Source: Candidatus Aminicenantes bacterium (GTDB lineage Bacteria > Acidobacteriota > Aminicenantia > UBA2199). Taken from it: 32,094 bases of DNA. Positions 7,011 through 14,865 of the stretch are shown here, piece by piece; the stretch's first letter is position 1, and each line of letters starts with the position of its first letter. The stretch is from positions 1 to 32,094 of the forward strand of contig DSBM01000014.1 of assembly GCA_011049425.1 (NCBI GenBank). The letters run 5' to 3'. The translations under genes were made by a program, and so were the position numbers. The notes below the pieces were generated by a model. That model had not been told where the DNA came from, did no database searches, and saw nothing but the letters and a program-made list of their open reading frames with translations.

Positions 7011-7679
7011 TTATTGTGCCTTATCTAGAGAAACAAGCCGGTATCGACCCCGGCCCTTTCTCTGGATGAAACCTTCCCGTTCGAGTTGACCCAGCACCCG
7101 GGAGAGGGAGGGGCGCGCAACCCCGAAAAACCCGCTCAACTCCTCCAGGTTGCGATCAAGCCTGCAATATCCATCTTTTTCCCGGGACAAGTCATGCAGA
7201 TAATCCAGGATTTTTTTGCGTATGGTTCCAAATGCCATTTCTTCCAGTCTCCGGGCCAGAAACTGCACCTGTGAGCTCACTATATCCAGAAAATTCTCTA
7301 AAATCGTATCATCCAGGCGAAAAAGCGCAATCAGTGAACCCCGTTCCATAATGAAAAGGCTTGAATCCTGATGAGCCTTCACTTCCACGGGAAAACGGCG
7401 ATCACGACCGAAAAGGAACCCCGGAGCCACGCAGCGCGAAGGTGCCAGCATCTCCACTTCAACCACCTGGCCGTTTTCATCGGTCATCTCTGAGCGCAGC
7501 ATGCCGGACAGCACTATCCTCAGGTGATCGCAGGCTTCTCCGCTGCGGACCACGGTTTCTCCCAGTGCGTATTGACGCCTCCCATAACGCACCCGCCCCA
7601 GCAATGAGGTCAACCGCCCCGGATCCAGGCTTTGAAACAACGCGCATTCCGTCAAGCTGGATTGCTCTTCCACCATCAT
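7011..7679 (-). CDS. Crp/Fnr-family regulator, HcpR-like
   Basis: A 222-residue transcription factor with an N-terminal cyclic-nucleotide-binding-type beta-roll (residues about 15-125) and a C-terminal Crp-type helix-turn-helix (RNLEELSGFFGVARPSLSRV, about residues 172-191). It has no Fnr-like four-cysteine cluster and the phosphate-binding arginine/serine signature of true cAMP receptors is not obvious, so it may sense another ligand or haem, as described for HcpR/Dnr types. It is transcribed divergently from hcp and a palindrome lies between them. That position suggests it senses nitrosative stress and activates hcp; this is inference from context. Confidence 0.85.
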   Translation of the reverse strand: MMVEEQSSLTECALFQSLDPGRLTSLLGRVRYGRRQYALGETVVRSGEACDHLRIVLSGMLRSEMTDENGQVVEVEMLAPSRCVAPGFLFGRDRRFPVEVKAHQDSSLFIMERGSLIALFRLDDTILENFLDIVSSQVQFLARRLEEMAFGTIRKKILDYLHDLSREKDGYCRLDRNLEELSGFFGVARPSLSRVLGQLEREGFIQRKGRGRYRLVSLDKAQ

Positions 7680-7707
7680 CGCGGATCTCCGGAAACAGAC
7701 TGAAATT

Positions 7708-7721
7708 GTAACCGATGTTAC
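7708..7721. promoter_or_regulatory. Predicted operator between regulator and hcp
   Basis: Perfect inverted repeat GTAAC-CGAT-GTTAC. It resembles Crp/Fnr-type palindromes, and similar GTAAC-N4-GTTAC sites have been assigned to HcpR regulators in other bacteria (from memory). A TACTAT -10 box for hcp lies at 7741-7746, which puts the palindrome centre roughly 38-42 bases before transcription start, the usual position for a class II activator. Confidence 0.65.
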
Positions 7722-7774
7722 GGAAAAGGGCCAGGTTCCATACTATCATCACCATGCATATAAAGGAGGATTCA

Positions 7775-9397
7775 ATGGAAATGTTTTGCTATCAATGCCA
7801 GGAAACGGTTGGGAACAAGGGCTGCACCCGTGTCGGAGTCTGCGGCAAGCAGCCGGATACCGCGGGCCTGCAGGATACTTTAATCTACACCTGTCGCGGC
7901 ATCGCCTTACTGGGTGAAAAAGCCTTTGATCTTGAAGCCGGTCGTTTCATTACCCGGGCCTTGTTCGCCACCATAACCAATGCCAACTTCGACAACCAAC
8001 GTTTCGTCACCCTGATCCAGGAAGGCCTGAACATCCGTGACAGTCTGAAGTCCGCTCTTTCCAAAAAGGATATTCCCGGCCACGATGCGGTAAACTGGAC
8101 GGGCGATAACCTGGATGATTTGATCGCCAAGGGCGCGGAAGTCGGCGTTCTGGCGACCAAAGATGAAGATATCCGTTCCCTGCGTGAATTAACCATCCTG
8201 GGCCTCAAAGGACTCAGCGCCTATACGGACCACGCCGCAATTCTGGGACATGAGGATGAGGGAATCTACCGTTTTGCTTTCAAAGCCCTGGCGGATACCA
8301 CCCGCGACCTGGATGCGGCAACGCTTACGAACCTGGTCATCAAGACGGGGGAAACCGCGGTGGCCGCCATGGCCTTACTGGATAAGGCAAATACCGCCAC
8401 CTACGGCCATCCGGAAATCACCGAAGTCCACATCGGGGTACGCAACAATCCCGGCATCCTGATTTCCGGTCACGACTTGCGAGACATGGAGGATTTGCTG
8501 CAACAAACCGAAGCCACCGGCATCGATGTATACACCCATAGCGAGATGTTGCCGGCCAACTACTACCCCGCTTTTAAAAAGTACAGCCACTTCGCCGGCA
8601 ACTATGGCAACGCCTGGTGGCGGCAGAAGGATGAGTTCGCTTCTTTCAACGGCCCCATCCTCATGACCACCAATTGCATCACTCCCGTACAAGACGCCTA
8701 CCGGGAACGTATTTTCACTACCGGCATGGCGGGATATCCCGGCATTCCCCATATCCCCGACCGCAAGGACGGCAAGCCCAAGGATTTTTCGGCGCTCATT
8801 CAACTGGCCAAGTCCTGTCCGCCACCGAAAGAAATCGAAACCGGAACCATCATCGGCGGATTCGCCCATCACCAGGTCATCGCCCTGGCTGAAAAAGTGG
8901 TTGAAGCCGTCAAGAGCGGCGCCATCAAACGCTTCGTGGTGATGGCCGGATGTGACGGCCGCCACAAATCCCGTGAGTACTTTACCCGGGTGGCCGAAAA
9001 ACTTCCCGCCGACGCCGTGATCCTCACCGCCGGCTGCGCCAAGTACCGCTACAACAAGCTGCAACTGGGCGACATCGGAGGCATTCCCAGGGTATTGGAC
9101 GCCGGTCAATGCAACGACTCCTACTCACTGGCCGTGATCGCCCTCAAGCTCAAAGAGGTATTTGAACTGGAAGACGTCAACGAGCTGCCCCTCTCTTTTG
9201 ACATCGCCTGGTATGAACAGAAAGCCATTACCGTTCTGCTGGCCCTCCTGGCCCTGGGATTTAAAAAGATCCGGCTGGGCCCTACCCTGCCCGCGTTCCT
9301 TTCCCCCAATGTAACCAAAGTGCTGGTGGAGCGTTTCAATATTCGTCCCACAGCCGAAGTGGATGCCGACGTGGCCGCCATCATGGCGGGAGAATAG
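7775..9397 (+). CDS. hcp: Hybrid cluster protein Hcp (hydroxylamine reductase / NO reductase), class I
   Basis: Reduces nitric oxide or hydroxylamine and protects anaerobes from nitrosative stress. The N-terminal cluster ligands are CYQC-x8-C-x5-C, the spacing of class I Hcp from strict anaerobes rather than the enterobacterial class II. Hybrid-cluster ligands are visible along the chain: His in SGHDLRDME, Glu in THSEMLPA, Cys in TTNCITP, Cys in AGCDGRHK (the persulfide position), Cys in [10 protein letters not shown], Cys in [10 protein letters not shown], and Glu/Lys in WYEQKA. The 540 residues match the family. The start at 7775 has AAAGGAGG; the open frame from 7715 begins inside the operator. 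No reductase partner (hcr) follows, so electrons must come from another donor. Confidence 0.96.
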   Translation: MEMFCYQCQETVGNKGCTRVGVCGKQPDTAGLQDTLIYTCRGIALLGEKAFDLEAGRFITRALFATITNANFDNQRFVTLIQEGLNIRDSLKSALSKKDIPGHDAVNWTGDNLDDLIAKGAEVGVLATKDEDIRSLRELTILGLKGLSAYTDHAAILGHEDEGIYRFAFKALADTTRDLDAATLTNLVIKTGETAVAAMALLDKANTATYGHPEITEVHIGVRNNPGILISGHDLRDMEDLLQQTEATGIDVYTHSEMLPANYYPAFKKYSHFAGNYGNAWWRQKDEFASFNGPILMTTNCITPVQDAYRERIFTTGMAGYPGIPHIPDRKDGKPKDFSALIQLAKSCPPPKEIETGTIIGGFAHHQVIALAEKVVEAVKSGAIKRFVVMAGCDGRHKSREYFTRVAEKLPADAVILTAGCAKYRYNKLQLGDIGGIPRVLDAGQCNDSYSLAVIALKLKEVFELEDVNELPLSFDIAWYEQKAITVLLALLALGFKKIRLGPTLPAFLSPNVTKVLVERFNIRPTAEVDADVAAIMAGE

Positions 9398-9409
9398 AGA
9401 TCAGTCCCC

Positions 9410-9455
9410 GCGGCAGGTGTTTCGCCGGTTGCAACTCCCGTTGAACACCTGCCGC
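9410..9455 (+). terminator. Long hairpin after hcp
   Basis: GCGGCAGGTGTT (9410-9421) and AACACCTGCCGC (9444-9455) form a perfect 12-bp stem with a 22-base loop, 13 bases after the hcp stop. It is followed by an A-rich stretch, not a clean T run, so it may stabilise the 3' end or terminate weakly. The rest of 9398-9664 shows no gene. Confidence 0.55.
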
Positions 9456-9664
9456 AGATAAAAATTCTTACTGCCCTCGTTTCAGCTGCCGCGACCCAAA
9501 ACTTCTTCTGCTTAACAATCCAATAATCTTGGCAAATCATACCCCCAAATCCGTCAAATCGGTTGCCGGCCATTCTCTATTGGGAAACTGAGATTATCGC
9601 CAGAAATTCATATTTAACATATATGAAAGATGCATCACTATGTCGTGATGCCGGAGGGAATCAA

Positions 9665-10831
9665 ATGAAAATCGTTTCGATCACAATGAGTGTACTGATT
9701 TTGTTTGCAATGGCGGCTTCCCTGAAAGCATTGCCGCCTGATGAGACTTTGCCCAACATCCGCTGTGAGAGCATGCGCGCCATTGGTTGGAGTTATACAT
9801 TTCTTCCCAGCACTTTTACCGCCGGCGACACGGTAACCATCAAGTACCGCCTTGTCAACGACTCCAGTGTCAGCGCCGGGCCATTTCAGGTGGGCTTGCG
9901 CGTGGGGGGGACCATTGTGGACCGCAACGCCGTCGCGGAACTGGTCAACGGCGGCGAAGACAGCGGAGAATTTATTTGGACCGCTGTCTGCGGTGTTCCC
10001 GTTGAGGTTGTAGCGGATTGTGACAGTGCCGTTGCGGAAAGCAACGAGGACGACAACGTCATGACCGATCCGGGACTGGAATGCAGTCAACCCAACCTGG
10101 CTCTGCGGAACACATCCTTCAGCGGCACGGATCCCAGCCGCGTCAAGGCGGGGTTGTATTATCGCTTTGCAGCTCGGGTATACGGGGAAACTGCAACGTC
10201 CCGGAACGTGCGCGTGACCGGCGGCGTAGTCGGTGGCGCCGTGTTGTTGGACCGCACACTGGCGGTGATGAACCCGGGTGACAATGAGACCGTTGATTTC
10301 ACCTGGGAAGTCCCCGAAGGTTCAAGTCGAATTTACATCCATGTGGATCCGGACAACACCATAACTGAATCCAACGAAGGCGACAATCGCTGGGAGTTGG
10401 CCGTAACCGGCGTAGCCATTTCAACCAGCGAAGAGCGTTATGACCTGAGTCTGAAACTAAACAAAATGCCGGGGTTAAGACCCGTGGGGGCCAAACTCCT
10501 CGTTCCCGCCGGTAGAGCCCTCACCATTTCAGGAAAGTTCCGCGGCGCCACGGGTGCCATCCGCGACGTCACCATCGTCGGCGTGGTCAAGGTCAAAGGA
10601 AATCCCCCGCAAAAAGTGTACTCCACCACAATTCACCACATTGAAAGCCTGGTTGTTCCCTTCAGTTTTTCCTGGACACCGACCCAGCTCGGAGAGACCA
10701 CTATCAGTGTGCAAGTATCCCCGGGACCTTACGCAACCAGCCGCGGCGTCCGTGATTCCAACCCGGCCAACAACACCGACAGCATCAAGGTGACCGTCAC
10801 CAAACCCAAGCCATTACTGCGCAAAATGTGA
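9665..10831 (+). CDS. Secreted CARDB-repeat protein
   Basis: A 388-residue exported protein. A signal peptide occupies residues 1 to about 22 (MKIVSITMSVLILFAMAASL). Three Ig-like CARDB-type modules of about 110 residues follow, each ending in an acidic turn: ESNEDDN, ESNEGDN and DSNPANN. Before these turns are F.W..P/V segments (FIWTAV, FTWEVPEG, FSWTPTQ) typical of the fold. Such domains act as adhesion or spacer modules on cell surfaces; no enzyme domain or anchor is visible, though the protein ends in a short basic tail (KPKPLLRKM). GGAGGG precedes the ATG. It may share a transcript with the small repeat protein 78 bases downstream. Confidence 0.75.
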   Translation: MKIVSITMSVLILFAMAASLKALPPDETLPNIRCESMRAIGWSYTFLPSTFTAGDTVTIKYRLVNDSSVSAGPFQVGLRVGGTIVDRNAVAELVNGGEDSGEFIWTAVCGVPVEVVADCDSAVAESNEDDNVMTDPGLECSQPNLALRNTSFSGTDPSRVKAGLYYRFAARVYGETATSRNVRVTGGVVGGAVLLDRTLAVMNPGDNETVDFTWEVPEGSSRIYIHVDPDNTITESNEGDNRWELAVTGVAISTSEERYDLSLKLNKMPGLRPVGAKLLVPAGRALTISGKFRGATGAIRDVTIVGVVKVKGNPPQKVYSTTIHHIESLVVPFSFSWTPTQLGETTISVQVSPGPYATSRGVRDSNPANNTDSIKVTVTKPKPLLRKM

Positions 10832-10909
10832 ATTCATTCGATTTGCAATCTCGACGGTGAAACCTTGGTTCCACCCGGATCGTCTTATTAGGTGAATTCA
10901 GGAGGAACC

Positions 10910-11428
10910 ATGAACAACCGCAGACTGATTGCTTTACTAGCGGTGTTGTTTCTGCTTGCCGGCACACTTTTGGCGGCAAGCTTTCAAGAAAACCACTCCC
11001 AGGCAGACGAGGTGAAAAAGCAATCCAAAATGATCGATATGCAAGATTCGGATTTTGATATCGATCTGACTGAGTTGCGTCAACAATTAGAGAAACTCAG
11101 AAAGATTGAATTGGATGCAATCCGGAAGGCCCTGGCTGAAATTCCCGGACAGTTGGAAAAGGTTCGCGTGGAATTGGCCAACCTGCCCGCGCAGCTAAAG
11201 GCAATGAATCATGAACTGAAACAAGTGCCCGGTGTTCTTGAGAGAGTGGAAAAGGAATTGGACACACTTCCGGCCAAGTTGGAAAGCATGGGCAAAGAAT
11301 TGGAAAAACTCAAGCATCTGAACCTGGATAAAACCATTGAACAAGCGCTCGAATCGCTGGAAGGCCTGGATGAACGGATTGAAAAAGCGGTTGAAAAGGC
11401 TGTTGAGAAAAAGCGGAACGACCACTGA
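10910..11428 (+). CDS. Small exported protein with four 14-residue proline repeats
   Basis: Not recognised as a known family. The 172-residue protein has an N-terminal hydrophobic segment (residues 6-24) that is a signal peptide or membrane anchor, an acidic linker, and then a helical, charged region to the end. Residues 76-131 are four in-phase copies of a 14-residue unit, x-x-[ILV]-P-x-x-L-x-x-[VM]-x-x-E-L, with prolines exactly at 79, 93, 107 and 121. Flanking sequence (55-75 and 132-172) is heptad-like and proline-free. The pattern suggests kinked amphipathic helices able to lie on a membrane or pack side by side. AGGAGG is seven bases before the ATG. No partner is evident besides the CARDB gene upstream. 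Confidence 0.7.
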   Translation: MNNRRLIALLAVLFLLAGTLLAASFQENHSQADEVKKQSKMIDMQDSDFDIDLTELRQQLEKLRKIELDAIRKALAEIPGQLEKVRVELANLPAQLKAMNHELKQVPGVLERVEKELDTLPAKLESMGKELEKLKHLNLDKTIEQALESLEGLDERIEKAVEKAVEKKRNDH

Positions 11429-11538
11429 TTAGAACCGTTTGACGCTGGAATGCGGATGACGTTGTACCCCGGGATGCAATCCGGTTGAACCCGACTCCGT
11501 CCACCAGGCACGAAAAATGAGACTGCAGGCAGGCCGCT

Positions 11539-12546
11539 TCAGGAAGGGGAGACATCCAGATGGAGTGCTTCGAACTTGGGCTCGCCCTTGATAATGGTGA
11601 CACCTGCGGAGTGGACGGCATGGGGGAAATGCAAACGCAGGTCCTTGATGATGTCATAACCAGTCTCGCCGGATCGGGTGATCAATTCAAACTCGAAGTC
11701 ATAAGGGCCGATGGTTCGCAACAAGTAGATCACACCGGGCTGGTCCTTGAGGTATGTGCGGATTCGCTCCAGGGTTGTCGCTGAGGTATCGGTTAGTTTC
11801 AGGAGCACTTTCTGGTACATATAGCCCACGCGGGCAAAATCGATACGCACGTTGTAGCCGCTAATGATCCCCAGATCCTCCAGCTTCTGAATGCGATTGC
11901 GCACGGTAGATGGCGAGAGCCGCAATTGCGCGGCCAGGATTTTCTGGGTGGCGCGGCCGTCCTGGTTCAGACTCAACAGCAAGCGGCGGTCCGTATCGCT
12001 CAAATCGTATGTGGAATGCTTTTTCCCGAAATTCAGGGACCTGTCCGGAGGTGCAGGCGGATCCAGCAAAAATCCATAGGGCAAGTATTCGATGTGGGTG
12101 GCTACAGAGAACGATTTCTCTTGAACAAAATTGCCGAATCGGGAAATCACGTCGTCGAGCACGGATTGAAACTGGATGATATTTCGGCTCCAGGACACAA
12201 AGAAAAGGTCGTAGTCGCCCTCCAGGTACAATACCCAGGATACATCGGGATGATCCGCCAGATAACGGCGCAGCTCCTCTTCTTCATAGGGCTTGATTTT
12301 ATGCAGCTTGAGAAAGACGCGGTAGTGGGTCATGCCCAAGCGGTAAATGTCGATTACCGCGTAATAGCTGGAAATCACTTTGGTAGTTTCCAAACGGTTC
12401 AGGATGTAGCTGACCGCCTGCTTGCTGAGCCCCACCTGGCGGCCCAAGTCAGTTAAGGAGGCACGGCCGCAAAGGCTGAGATGGTATAGAACCTGGCGTT
12501 CACGCGGGGTCAGTACATAACCGGGCATTCTCTCCATGCTTGACAT
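11539..12546 (-). CDS. Double Lrp/AsnC-type transcriptional regulator
   Basis: The 335 residues contain two complete Lrp-type units in tandem. Each has a helix-turn-helix (first, LTDLGRQVGLSKQAVSYILN near residue 31; second, KILAAQLRLSPSTVRNRIQK near residue 205) followed by an alpha/beta effector-binding domain (VSWVLYLEGDYDLFF and VIYLLRTIGPYDFEF). Ordinary Lrp proteins are about 150 residues with one of each. Lrp proteins sense amino acids, and this one is divergent from an amino-acid-dehydrogenase-like operon, so it probably regulates it. No good Shine-Dalgarno site precedes 12546, and the -10 box lies only seven bases upstream, so the mRNA may be leaderless. Starts at 12537 or 12528 are possible. 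Confidence 0.85.
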   Translation of the reverse strand: MSSMERMPGYVLTPRERQVLYHLSLCGRASLTDLGRQVGLSKQAVSYILNRLETTKVISSYYAVIDIYRLGMTHYRVFLKLHKIKPYEEEELRRYLADHPDVSWVLYLEGDYDLFFVSWSRNIIQFQSVLDDVISRFGNFVQEKSFSVATHIEYLPYGFLLDPPAPPDRSLNFGKKHSTYDLSDTDRRLLLSLNQDGRATQKILAAQLRLSPSTVRNRIQKLEDLGIISGYNVRIDFARVGYMYQKVLLKLTDTSATTLERIRTYLKDQPGVIYLLRTIGPYDFEFELITRSGETGYDIIKDLRLHFPHAVHSAGVTIIKGEPKFEALHLDVSPS

Positions 12547-12553
12547 TTAGTAA

Positions 12554-12582
12554 ATAGTACTGCAAGAAAATGGGAAAGTCAA
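12554..12582 (-). promoter_or_regulatory. Promoter of the Lrp-type gene
   Basis: Minus-strand TTGACT (12582-12577), 17-base spacer, TACTAT (12559-12554). Transcription would start at or next to the first base of the ATG. Confidence 0.65.
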
Positions 12583-12585
12583 ACC

Positions 12586-12599
12586 AAATCAACCGATTT
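12586..12599. promoter_or_regulatory. Possible operator between divergent promoters
   Basis: Inverted repeat AAATC-AACC-GATTT just upstream of the Lrp-gene -35 box and about 25 bases upstream of the -35 box of the opposite operon. It is placed to control both, but the A/T-rich arms could arise by chance. Confidence 0.35.
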
Positions 12600-12624
12600 C
12601 CGACATTCTTTAGATAATTGCCGC

Positions 12625-12653
12625 TTGATGCGAATATTTGGATATGCTAAAGT
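12625..12653 (+). promoter_or_regulatory. Promoter of the four-gene dehydrogenase operon
   Basis: TTGATG (12625-12630), 17-base spacer, TAAAGT (12648-12653). Start near 12660, giving a leader of about 30 bases with GAGGAG before the ATG at 12690. Confidence 0.65.
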
Positions 12654-12689
12654 GTGGATGAACGGGATTGTCCGCATAGAGGAGTCAAC

Positions 12690-14114
12690 ATGAGATTGGA
12701 GCAACATCCCATCCTTGAATTTCATCGCGGCCGGCGCTTGACCATCGACTTTGAAGGCCGCGAAATCCCGGCGTTTGAAGGTGAACCCATTGCCGCCGCC
12801 CTGCATGCCGCCGGCGTGACAACCCTTTCCCACAGTGTTCGGACTCAGTCTCCTCGTGGCTTGTTTTGCGCCATCGGCAAATGTGCCGCCTGCGTTATGG
12901 AGGTAAACGGGATTCCCAATGTTCGCACCTGCATCGAACCCGTGCGCCGGGGCATGCGGGTACGCCGGCAGTCAGTTAGAGATGCCGCCCCGGCTGATCC
13001 GGACATCACCACTCCCCGATTCCATGAACCCGAAACCGTTGAAACGGATTTGGCCATTGTTGGTGGTGGACCGGCCGGCCTCTCCGCTGCCGTTTATGCG
13101 GGCCGGTTCGGCTTGCGGTCAATCGTGGTTGAGGAAAACTACCTGGTGGGCGGCCAACTCATCAAGCAGACCCACAAGTTCTTCGGCAGCCGCTCCCACT
13201 ATGCGGGCGTGCGGGGTGTGGACATCGCCGCCATCCTGATCCGCGAAGCCCGGGAAGCCGGCGCGGACATCTGGACCTCTTCCTCGGTTATCGGCTACTT
13301 TCCGCAAAAGGAATTGGGGGTGGTACGAAACGGAAGTTACCTGCGGATCCGCGCCCGCAACATCCTGGTTGCCACCGGCGCTTCGGAAAAGATGATCTCT
13401 TTTCCGGGGAACGACCTTCCGGGGGTCTACGGTGCCGGCGCCATCCAGACCCTGATGAATGTGTACGGAATTATTCCGGGACGCAGGGTGCTCATGGTGG
13501 GAGCCGGCAATATCGGCGTGATTGTGGCCTACCAACTCATGCAGGCGGGCGTACAGGTGGCGGCGGTGTGCGAAGGCCTCCCCCGGGTAGGCGCCTACCT
13601 GGTCCACTCCGCCAAGCTTTTGCGCCTTGGCGTACCGATCCTCACCGCACATACCGTATCCAAAGCCTGGGGAAACGGCCACCTGAAAGGCGTGGCGATT
13701 CAAGCCGTGGATTCACGCTGGCAACCCATCGCGGGAACCGAAAAGCGATTTGATGTGGACACCCTGGGTCTGGCCGTCGGATTGTCCCCTTCCGTGGAAC
13801 TCCTGTCCCAGGCCGAGGCGAGAATGTGCTGGATCCCGGAATTGGGCGGCTACGTGGCCTGGCATGATGAATTTATGCAGACATCCATTCCCGGTGTATT
13901 TGTCGCGGGCGATGTCGCCGGGATTGAAGAAGCTTCCGCGGCCATGATGGAAGGTCGCATCGCCGGAATCCACGCCGCCCAGCGCCTGCTGGGCCCGTCA
14001 GCGGAGTTGGACTCCCTGCACCAGGAACAGGCGGCTGAATTGGCGGTCATGCGCGACGGTCCGTTCGGAGAAAAAGCCCGCCTGGGCAACCAGCGCCTGC
14101 TGGAGGAGGCATAA
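12690..14114 (+). CDS. Dehydrogenase alpha subunit: 2Fe-2S domain plus pyridine-nucleotide-disulfide-type FAD domain
   Basis: Electron-transfer subunit of a multi-component amine/imino acid dehydrogenase. Residues about 10-100 form a plant-type 2Fe-2S domain with CAIGKCAAC...C ligands. A dinucleotide-binding domain starts at about residue 118 (AIVGGGPAGLSAAVYAG), with an active-site-like segment GGQLIKQTHKFFG, ATGASE, and a second nucleotide fold (VLMVGAGNIGVIVAYQL); the C-terminal FAD motif GVFVAGDVAG follows. This arrangement is that of HcnA/HcnB fusions, sarcosine oxidase alpha and the alpha subunit of dye-linked proline dehydrogenase PDH1. The 474-residue start has GAGGAG. Five bases separate it from the next gene. 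Confidence 0.85.
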   Translation: MRLEQHPILEFHRGRRLTIDFEGREIPAFEGEPIAAALHAAGVTTLSHSVRTQSPRGLFCAIGKCAACVMEVNGIPNVRTCIEPVRRGMRVRRQSVRDAAPADPDITTPRFHEPETVETDLAIVGGGPAGLSAAVYAGRFGLRSIVVEENYLVGGQLIKQTHKFFGSRSHYAGVRGVDIAAILIREAREAGADIWTSSSVIGYFPQKELGVVRNGSYLRIRARNILVATGASEKMISFPGNDLPGVYGAGAIQTLMNVYGIIPGRRVLMVGAGNIGVIVAYQLMQAGVQVAAVCEGLPRVGAYLVHSAKLLRLGVPILTAHTVSKAWGNGHLKGVAIQAVDSRWQPIAGTEKRFDVDTLGLAVGLSPSVELLSQAEARMCWIPELGGYVAWHDEFMQTSIPGVFVAGDVAGIEEASAAMMEGRIAGIHAAQRLLGPSAELDSLHQEQAAELAVMRDGPFGEKARLGNQRLLEEA

Positions 14115-14119
14115 TCCCA

Positions 14120-14596
14120 ATGGAATGCACCAAACTGGGATATTTCACCGATGACACCATCGATTTCCCTCCGCTGGAACGACTGGAAAAACGATTTGTC
14201 GCCATCGCCGAGTGCGGACAGGAGATTCCCTGCAACCCCTGCCAGGATGCCTGCCCGGTAGGCGCCATAACCGTTGGTGAAAATATCAACCATATTCCCC
14301 ACATCGATTTCCAGCGCTGCACGGGTTGTGGAATCTGCCTGGGAATCTGTCCCGGTCTTTCGATCTTCATGGCCCACCGCAAAGGCGATACCGGCTGGGT
14401 CACCCTGCCCTATGAATTGGCTCCTCCGGATGAAGGCGAAGAGGTCGATCTTCTGGACCGCCAGGGAAAAAAGGTCGGACGCGGTGTGGTGGAAAAGATC
14501 CGTCGCTTGAAACAGCACGACCGCACCCTGTTGATCACATTGCGAATGAATGCCGACTTGATCCTTGCCGTCAGGGGATTCCGGAGGTCCACATGA
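14120..14596 (+). CDS. 2x[4Fe-4S] ferredoxin-like subunit
   Basis: A 158-residue electron carrier with two cluster motifs, CNPCQDACP (about residue 38) and CTGCGICLGICP (about residue 67). A C-terminal domain of about 75 residues rich in charged beta-like segments (VTLPYELAPPDEGEEVDLLD) follows. A ferredoxin of this shape accompanies the alpha subunit in archaeal PDH1-type and clostridial amine dehydrogenase clusters. It is coupled to the next gene by a four-base overlap. Confidence 0.85.
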   Translation: MECTKLGYFTDDTIDFPPLERLEKRFVAIAECGQEIPCNPCQDACPVGAITVGENINHIPHIDFQRCTGCGICLGICPGLSIFMAHRKGDTGWVTLPYELAPPDEGEEVDLLDRQGKKVGRGVVEKIRRLKQHDRTLLITLRMNADLILAVRGFRRST

Positions 14597-14865
14597 ATGA
14601 ACGCATCGTGATCTGCCGTTGCGAAGATATTACCGAGAAAGAGGTTCTCGACGCCATTCGCGACGGAGCCACATCCATGGAAGAACTCAAACGCGTATTG
14701 CGAGTCGGCATGGGCCCATGCCAGGGTCGTACCTGCGGCTCACTGATCCGCGCCATGCTGGCCCGGGATCTGGGGGTTCCTGTCCAGGACATCAAAGAGT
14801 GGTCGCGTCGACCGCCGTTAAAGCCTGTACCTGCGGGAGCTTTTTTCCAGGGGGAAGGATCATGA
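14593..14865 (+). CDS. BFD-like [2Fe-2S] subunit
   Basis: A 90-residue protein with the bacterioferritin-associated-ferredoxin cluster motif: ICRCEDIT near the N-terminus (Cys-x-Cys) and GPCQGRTC (Cys-x4-Cys) in the middle, on the helical frame of this family. In related enzymes the domain is fused to the C-terminus of the alpha subunit; here it is a separate gene. Its ATG overlaps the ferredoxin stop and its TGA overlaps the ATG of the next gene (both ATGA), so all subunits are translationally coupled. Confidence 0.85.
   Translation: MNERIVICRCEDITEKEVLDAIRDGATSMEELKRVLRVGMGPCQGRTCGSLIRAMLARDLGVPVQDIKEWSRRPPLKPVPAGAFFQGEGS

Noticed and set aside
8375-9109. 244-codon minus-strand open frame
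   Set aside because: Exact antisense of hcp; its glycine/valine/histidine-rich composition is a codon-bias shadow.
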